Made by a program: the position numbers and the translations under genes. From Panopea generosa (lineage: Eukaryota > Mollusca > Bivalvia > Adapedonta > Hiatellidae), in assembly GCA_029582155.1 (NCBI GenBank), contig CM055900.1:41957236-42021235 (forward strand): a DNA stretch of 64,000 nt, written 5' to 3'. The notes below the pieces were generated by a model. It made no database searches. It was not told the DNA's origin and saw nothing but the letters and a program-made list of their open reading frames with translations. Shown here piece by piece: positions 57,669-64,000 of the stretch. Every line of letters starts with the position of its first letter. Within the stretch, counting starts at the first letter, position 1.

Positions 57669-58068
57669 GGACGTTATTTTTAAGTTGTGGACGTTACATA
57701 TTTGCATATTTGTCAATTGTCAAAGAGTAACGTCCATATGAATTGTGACAAACTATTCTGATATATGTATGTCAGTTTGAAGTTAAAATGAAAAATCACA
57801 AGGATATGTTCTCTAATTGAAAGTTTTGAGTACTATTTCAGTTTGTTCGGATATAGATAGCAACGTGCTGAACTTTAATCATACAAATTTTGAGTAACAT
57901 CCACAACTACAAAATATATATAATTACTTTTGTTCTGGTCATATTTGATTTTTTCTATGATTATTATTTCATAGGTATTCTCCAGTCTTATCTAATAATC
58001 ATAAGTTATTGTATTGAAATCACCCATTAAATGCATAAACTATTGTCAATAAATTAAATGTAACGTCC
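57669..58068. promoter_or_regulatory. right cluster of GTAACGTCC-type motifs
   Basis: Sites within one mismatch at 57669, 57689, 57727, 57894 and 58060, in both orientations, lying within 600 bases of the right terminus. Confidence 0.5.
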
Positions 58069-58233
58069 AAAACCTTGAGGTTACCATACATAAATTTTGA
58101 TTTACATGATTTTCTTGTCACAAACTATCTTTTTATTATTAAAATCATACAGAGGAATGTTTAAACTATATTTTAACACCAAAATATTTACTCTAAGTTA
58201 TAATTTAATAAATCCATCATTGTGTCTGGAAAT

Positions 58234-58257
58234 TTGCTGAATAACTGAGAACTACCC
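58234..58257 (-). repeat. right terminal inverted repeat of the 3.34-kb element
   Basis: Exact inverse of the left terminus, ending GAATAACTGAGAACTACCC. Confidence 0.85.
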
Positions 58258-58323
58258 TTATATAACATCAACTTACTGTAAAACAAGTTTTTGCAACTAA
58301 GACAAATCATGCTTGAAATTTTC

Positions 58324-58443
58324 TTAAGTACAATAAGTACTTAGTGTCTTGCACAAGGACACCACACATATCTGTGGCGGAGGATTGAACCTATCAGCCA
58401 CTGATCTAGGATCCAATGCTGTATTACTGGACAACGCACTAAT
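58324..58443 (-). mobile_element. tRNA-derived SINE head fragment
   Basis: On the minus strand GCGTTGTCCAGTAATACAGC resembles box A and GATAGGTTCAATCCTCC is box B. AGTGTCTTGCACAAGGACAC (plus sense) is the CTTGAGCAAGA-type block. Confidence 0.5.
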
Positions 58444-58446
58444 ATA

Positions 58447-58530
58447 ATACATGTGTCTGTGGCAGGATACTCCAGTGTTGCAGCACTCAGTATATACAGT
58501 TGGGATACTTTTGAAAGTGATCCTAAGTAT
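58447..58530 (+). mobile_element. SINE fragment, family B
   Basis: CATGTGTCTGTGGCAGGATA and CTCCAGTGTTGCAGCACTCA match the family B body at 35520..35560, with a deletion after AGTATATACAGT. Confidence 0.55.
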
Positions 58531-59205
58531 AATGCAGTAATTCACACATCGGGACTTAATGAACTTGGTACTATAGTCCTTTAATACTCAAGGAGGTAGA
58601 ACTAGAAATACAGTCTGGACCTAGAATGAATGGAGGTACAACTATAAATACAGTCTCAGGTGGACACCATGGGAAAACATAAGTACCATACAGTCATTCA
58701 CACATCAGGACTTACTGGTCTTGGTACTACAGTCCTTAAATACTCAAAAAGGTAGAACTAAAAATACAGTCTGGACCTAGAAACGTAGGTAGAACTATAA
58801 ATACAGTCTCAGGTGGACACCGTAGGGAAACCTAAATATCATACAGTCATTCACACATCAAGACTTACTGGTCTTGGTACTACAGTCCTTGAATACTCAA
58901 AAAGGTAGAACTAAAAATACAGTCTGGACCTAGAAACGTAGGTAGAACTATAAATACAGTCTCAGGTGGACACCGTAGGGAAACCTAAATATCATACAGT
59001 CATTCACACATCAGGACTTACTGGTCTTGGTACTACAGTTCTTGAATACTCAAAAAGGTAGAACTAAAATACAGTCTGGACCTAGAGATGATGTAGATAG
59101 AACTATAAATACAGTCTCAGGTGGACATGGTAAGGAAACCTAAGTATCATACAGTAATTCAAACATCAGGACTTACTGTACTTGGTACTATAGTCCTTGA
59201 ATTGT
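58530..59205. repeat. 153-bp tandem repeat, about 4.4 units
   Basis: CATACAGTCATTCACACATC recurs at 58687, 58840 and 58993 (153 bases apart), with edge copies at about 58530 and 59148. Each unit contains CTTGGTACTACAGTCCTTGA, a block AAATACAGTCTGGACCTAGA and CAGTCTCAGGTGGACACCG. The last block resembles the CTGTCTCAAGTAGACACCG word of family B SINEs. Confidence 0.9.
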
Positions 59206-62200
59206 CAAGGAGGTAGAACTAGAAATATGGTCTGGACCTAGAGATGATAGACCCAGAAGTAGCAATACAATCTGGACTTAGAGATGATGGAGGTAGAACT
59301 AGAAATACAATCTGCACCTAGAGATGATGGAGGTAGATCTCGTTATACAGTCTGGGCCTAGAGATGATGGAGGTAGAACTAAAAATACAATATGGACCTA
59401 GAGATAATTCAGGTAGAACTAGAAATACAGTCTGGATGTAGAGATGATGGAGGTAGAACTACAAATATAGTCTGGACCTAGAAATGATAGAGGTAGAACT
59501 TGAAATACAGTCTGGACCTAGAGATGATTGAGGTAAAACTAGAAATACAATTTGGACATAGAGATGATGCAGGTAGAGCCAGAAATACAGTCTGGACCTA
59601 GAGATGATGGAGTTAGGACCAGAAATAGTCTGGACCTAGATATGGTGGAGGTAGAAATAGCAATGCAGTCTGGACCTAGAGATGATGGAGGTAAAACTAG
59701 AAATATGGTCTGGACCTAGAGATGATGCAGGTAGAACTAGAAATACAGTCTGGACCTAGAGATTATGGAGGTAGAACTAGAAATACAGTCTGGACCTAGA
59801 GATGGTGAAACTAGAACTAGCAAAACAGCCAGGACCTAGAAATGATGAAGGTAGAAGTAGAAATACAGACTGGACCTAGAGATGATAAAGGTAGATTTAA
59901 AAATACAGTCTGGATGTAGAGATGATTCAGGTAGAACTAGAAATACAGTCTGGACCTAGAGATGATTGAGATTGATCTAGAAATAGTCTTTACTTAAATA
60001 TGATGGAAGTAGAACTAGAAATACAGTCTGGACCTAGAGATGATTGAGATTGATCTAGAAATACAGTCTGTACCAAGAGATGATGGAAGTAGAACTAGAA
60101 ATACAGTCTGGACATAAAGATAATGGAGGAGAACTTGAAATACAGTCTGGACCTAGAAATGATGCAGGTAAAGCAAGAAATAGAGTCTGGACATAGAGAT
60201 AATTCAGGTTAAACTAGAATTACAGTCTTGATCTAGAGATGATGGAGGTAGGACCTGAAATACATTCTGGACCTATAGATGATGGAGTTAGAACTAGAAA
60301 TACAGTATTAACCTAGAGATGATGGTGGTTGAACTAGAAATATAGTCTGGATCTAGAGATGATGGCGGTATAACTAAAATATAGTCTGGACCTTTAGATG
60401 ATGCAGGTAGAATCAGAGATACAGTCTGGACTTAAAATGATTTAAGTAGAACTAAAAATAGGGTCTGGACCTAGAGATGATGGAGGTAGGACTAGAAATA
60501 CAGTCTGGACCTAAAGTTTATGCAGGTACAGCCAGAAATACAGTCTGAACCTAGAGATGATTGAAGTAGAATTAGAAATATGGTCTGGACCTAAAGATAA
60601 TGGAGGTAGAACTAGCAATACAGTCTGGACCTAAAGATGATGGAGGAAGAACTAGAAATACAGTCTGAACTTAGAGATGATTGAGGTAGAACTAAAATAT
60701 GGCCTGGATCTAGAGATGATAGACCCAGAAGTAGCAATATAATCTGGACTTAGAGATGATGGAGGTAGTACTAGAAATACAATCTGGACCTAGAGATGAT
60801 GGAAGTAGATCTAGCAATACAGTTTGGACTTAGAAATGATGGAGGCAGAACTTGAAATACAGTCTGGACCTAGAGATGATTGAAGTAGAACTAGAAATAC
60901 GGTCTGGACCTAGCGACGATGGAGGTAGGACTAAAATACAGTCTTGATCTAGAGATGATGGAAGTTGAACTAGAAATACAGTCAAGACCTAGAGATGATT
61001 GAGGTAAAGCCAGAAATACAGCCATGACCTAGAGATGATGCAAGACGAACTAGAAATACAGTCCAGACCTAAGGATGATGGAGGTAGAGGCAGAAATACA
61101 GTCTAGACCTAGAGATGATTGAAGTAGAACTAGAAATACAGTCTTGACATAGAGATGATGGAGGTAGAACTAGCAATACACTCTGGACATAGAGATGATG
61201 GAGGTAGAACTAGAAATAGGGTCTGGACCTAGAGATGATGGAGGTAGGACTAAAATATAGTCTTGATCTAGAAATGATTGAAGACGAACTAGAAAAACAG
61301 TCCAGACCTAGAGATGATGGAGGTAGAGGCAGAAATACAGTCCAGACCTAGAGATAACTGAAGTAGTACTAGAAAAACAGTCTTGACATAGAGATGATGG
61401 AGGTTAAACTAGCGATACACTCTGGACCTAGAGATGATGGAGGTAGAACAAGAAATACAGACTAGATCTAAGGATGATGCAGGTAGAGCTAGAAATAAAG
61501 TCTGGACGTAGAGATGATCGAGGTAGAACTAGAAATAGGGTCTGGACCTAGAGATGATGGAGGTAGGACTAAAATACAGTCTTGATCTAGAGATAATGGA
61601 AGTAGAACTAAAATACAATCCGGACCAAGAGATGATGGAGGTAGAGCCAGAAATACAGCCTGGACCTAGAGATGATGGAGGTACAACTAGAAATATAGTC
61701 TGGACTGAGAGATAATAGATGTAGAACTAAAAATACAATCTGGACCTAGAGTTGACAGAGGTTGAACTATAAATACAGTCTGGACCTAGAGATTATTGAG
61801 GTAGAACCAGAAATACAGTCTGGACCTGGAGATGATTGAGGTAGAATCAGCTATACAGTCTGGACCTAAAGATGATTGAGTTAAAACCAGAAATACAGTT
61901 TGGACCGAGGGATGATTGAGGTAGAACCAGAAATATAGACTGCACCTGGAGATGATTGAAGTAGAACCAGAAATACAGTCTGGGCCTAAAGATGATTGAG
62001 GTAAAACCAGAAATACATTCTTGACCTAGAGATGTTCATTGGAGGTAGAACCAGAAATACAGTCTGGACCTAGAAATGTTGGAGGTAGAACTAGAAATAC
62101 AGACTGGACTTAGAGATGATTGAGGTAGAACCAAAAATACAGTCTTGACCTAGAGATGATTGAGGTAGAACCAGAAACACAGCCTGGACCTAGAGATGTT

Positions 62201-62665
62201 CACTGCAGTTAGAACCAGAAATACAGTCTGGACCTAGAGATGATTGAGGTAGAACCAGAAATACAGTCTGGGCCTAGAGATGTTCATTGGAGGTAGAACC
62301 AGAAATACAGTCTGGACCTAGAGATGTTGGAGGTAGAACTAGAAATACATTCTGGACCTAGAGATGATTGAGGTAGAAACAGAAATACAGTCTGGACCTA
62401 GAGATGATTGAGGTAGAACCAGAAATACAGTCTGGACCTAGAAACGTTCATTGGAGGTAAAACCAGAAATACAGTCTGGACCTAGAGATGTTGGAGGTAG
62501 AACTAGAAATACAGTCTGGACCTAGAGATGATTGAGGCAGAACCAGAAATACAGTCTGGACCTAGAGATGTTGGAGGTAGAACTAGAAGTTTAGTCTGGA
62601 CCTAGAGATGATGGAGGTAGAACTAGAAATACAGTCTGGACCTAAATAGGATGGAGGTAGAACTA
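59206..62665. repeat. 40-bp minisatellite, about 86 units
   Basis: The unit is GACCTAGAGATGATGGAGGT plus AGAACTAGAAATACAGTCTG. It corresponds to the sub-block already present in the 153-bp units at its left. The left and middle parts are diverged. The right part (from about 61780) is more uniform with AACCAGAAATACAGTC and GATGATTGAGG, and contains a variant GATGTTCATTGGAGG that recurs about every four units (62030, 62280, 62450). Confidence 0.95.
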
Positions 62666-63185
62666 AATTTAGGTACCCTATTATTCCTTACAAACTGTGT
62701 TTCTTATTTTACTTGAAAACTATTTATGAATAGTTCAGAAGTTCTCAAAATAAGCTAAAAATGAATTAAAGTGAATCTTAAAATGAAATGAAATGTTTGG
62801 AAAGCCCAGTATTGTCTGACTAGAATAGGGAGGTACAGGGACTTTTTCCAGAAATTTTTGACATTTAAAACACCAAATGCTGCATTTTAGTGAGGTTTTA
62901 GAAAAGAAAATATGGAAGCCATATTCTCAAATATTTGTTCACTGCAGATAAGGGTATGAGACTTCCCAGAAAATTTGATAAAAAAATTATCTCAAAAACC
63001 AAAGGCTGCATCTAGCAAGTTTAAGGGTTTTGTTATGATTTTACACTTGGATTATAATCTCATGTTCTATGAGCAAAAATGTGAGGAAGTGTGTTTGAGA
63101 GAGGGCTTGTGGTGTTGCAGGGGCCTCCCCAGGAAATGTTTGTTATAAAAATCATCAAATTTTGCATTCTAGTGAACTTTTAGGA
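62666..63185. repeat. old interspersed repeat with three diverged internal units
   Basis: CCAAATGCTGCATTTTAGTG, CCAAAGGCTGCATCTAGCAA and CAAATTTTGCATTCTAGTGA, each preceded by a CCCAGAAAATTTGAT-like phrase, lie about 130-165 bases apart at 62836..63170. No gene is seen. Confidence 0.5.
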
Positions 63186-63478
63186 TAAACTGATTGATTT
63201 AATATTTAGCTTCATTTTTATGCCATCTAGGGCTAACAGATGATCAGTTAACCTAACCATTGTTTCCTGGGATCCTGAAAGGTTAACCAGTACTTAAGCA
63301 CACCTCATCTCCACAAGTAACTGATATCTTTCCCACTTAAATCAGTGGTGAGAGACAAATGATAAGAGACACAATGTTGTATATCAATCATCACGGGGAC
63401 TGTTGCCATGCAGGGCTTCGAACTCACGACCCCTGGATTGATAGTTGCGTTACCGACTGAGCTACTTGGGCCCAGCTT
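63186..63478 (-). mobile_element. family A SINE, minus strand
   Basis: Tail GATTGATTTAATATTTAGCT at the left; body AGTGGTGAGAGACAAATGAT and GTTGTATATCAATCATCACG; head complement GCTTCGAACTCACGAC and TACCGACTGAGCTACTTGGG at the right. It is nearly complete and close to the 52449 copy. Confidence 0.82.
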
Positions 63479-63746
63479 TAAGATAAAACATTTTACTCTA
63501 AATGTTTGCTATTTTATTTTTAAACGGTTTTATCAAAATAATAGGGCAGGAGAAGGGGATGCAAAGTATAAGTGACCCTCCCCAAACCCATACCTGCTAT
63601 GCATATGCTTATAAATACAGTATACCCACCTCTTCCTCCAAACAATGAATAAAACTTAAAAAGAATAAAACGTGAAATTTATAACAAATGTTACAGTTTT
63701 GTTACAATGAACCTGCAATTGTCATGCACATTATGTACGCCCTCAC
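63479..63746. other. unassigned sequence, putative intron
   Basis: Plain AT-rich DNA. If the next exon candidate is real this is intron on the minus strand. Confidence 0.3.
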
Positions 63747-63809
63747 CTGTTTGTGTATTATCTCAATGTACGCGTGTTCGGACTCTAGTTCTTGATAGAG
63801 TAACATATT
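63747..63809 (-). CDS. candidate coding exon of 21 codons, unknown protein (partial)
   Basis: On the minus strand an acceptor (TTCGCATTTTCTTGAG) is followed by 63 open bases ending in CAG and the donor GTGAGG. The peptide contains YQELESEHAYIEIIHKQ, a charged helix-like sequence with balanced codon use, and includes GTCCGAACACGCGTACATT, much richer in GC and CG than the flanks. The frame is also open upstream for about 40 codons, so the 5' boundary could be further right. There is an E2F-type site about 175 bases upstream on the same strand. The family is not recognised; the remainder of the gene would lie at lower coordinates across large introns. Confidence 0.35.
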
Positions 63810-63982
63810 CTCAAGAAAATGCGAATGTTCCAACAAAATAAGGTATACAGTCACAAAGATTTTAATATGATGTACACAAAATGATTTAGTTTTTTGAATG
63901 TCACTTCTTAAAATAAAAGAAACAGACAAAAATGCAGTTTGACAGCAAGCGATAAATTATTCAGTCTACACCGGAACTCGCA

Positions 63983-63994
63983 TTTGGCGCGAAA
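63983..63994. promoter_or_regulatory. E2F-type site, possible promoter
   Basis: TTTGGCGCGAAA matches the E2F consensus TTTSGCGCSAAA at every position and lies in a locally GC-richer segment (CCGGAACTCGCATTTGGCGC) at the window edge. It would lie upstream of the minus-strand exon candidate at 63747..63809, or could serve a divergent gene to the right. Confidence 0.4.
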
Positions 63995-64000
63995 GTGCAT

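Larger units (their letters stand above)
54919..58257. mobile_element. 3.34-kb TIR element with dispersed GTAACGTCC motifs
   Basis: The ends are perfect 24-base inverted repeats beginning GGGTAGTTCTCAGTTATTC (54919..54942 and 58234..58257). TTAT lies directly outside both ends, and 6 of 8 flanking bases agree, so a 4- or degenerate 8-base target duplication is possible. Inside are 13 copies (7 exact, 6 with one mismatch) of GTAACGTCC in both orientations between 55305 and 58068, with an empty middle from about 56290 to 57660 where an open, GC-richer segment lies. No transposase is recognisable; frames are short. It may be a decayed or non-autonomous DNA transposon with sub-terminal binding sites. 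The superfamily is unknown. Confidence 0.7.

Overview
The window is eukaryotic nuclear DNA, most likely from a bivalve mollusc. It is strongly AT-rich, carries no bacterial-type gene or operon, and is packed with tRNA-derived SINEs, short inverted-repeat transposons (MITEs) and long tandem minisatellites. One element at 32590..33225 has the layout described for bivalve pearl elements: tandem core repeats followed by a GACC/GACA-rich tract. The species cannot be fixed from the sequence.

No complete gene can be supported. Nearly all long open frames lie inside tandem arrays, where they come from repeat units without stop codons. Five short non-repeat segments look like possible exons because an open, GC-richer stretch meets a consensus splice site: 12356..12442 (-), 25872..26070 (-), 38459..38494 (-), 46387..46682 (+) and 63747..63809 (-). 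A consensus E2F-type site lies at 63983..63994. Four of the five are on the minus strand, so the window could be introns of one long minus-strand gene, or an intergenic desert. I do not recognise any of the proteins.

Layout: 1-8.7 kb holds a 12-bp, a 22-bp and a 22/28-bp minisatellite plus MITEs. 9.5-15.7 kb holds four copies between 9.5 and 24.6 kb (of five in the window) of a TTAA-flanked piggyBac-like MITE, a degenerate 43-bp array, and a TIR element ending in TACCGTATATTCCCT. 18.0-21.7 kb holds a 94-bp satellite with a 472-bp higher-order duplication and a 34-bp array born from a SINE. 22.3-29.9 kb holds nested transposons, including a SINE split by a foldback element. 32.4-37.8 kb holds the pearl-like element, a 41-bp array interrupted by a SINE, and a 23-bp array. 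39.4-45.8 kb holds 50-bp, 33-bp and 25-bp arrays. 48.1-50.6 kb is a 33-bp array. 54.9-58.3 kb is a 3.34-kb element with perfect 24-bp terminal inverted repeats and 13 dispersed copies of a GTAACGTCC-type motif. 58.5-62.7 kb is a 153-bp array passing into a long 40-bp array. Tandem arrays fill roughly 19 kb, about 30 percent of the window.

Between the repeats are unique AT-rich stretches dense in TAATTA and ATGCAAAT-type sites that resemble conserved non-coding elements near developmental genes. This is an inference that needs cross-species alignment.
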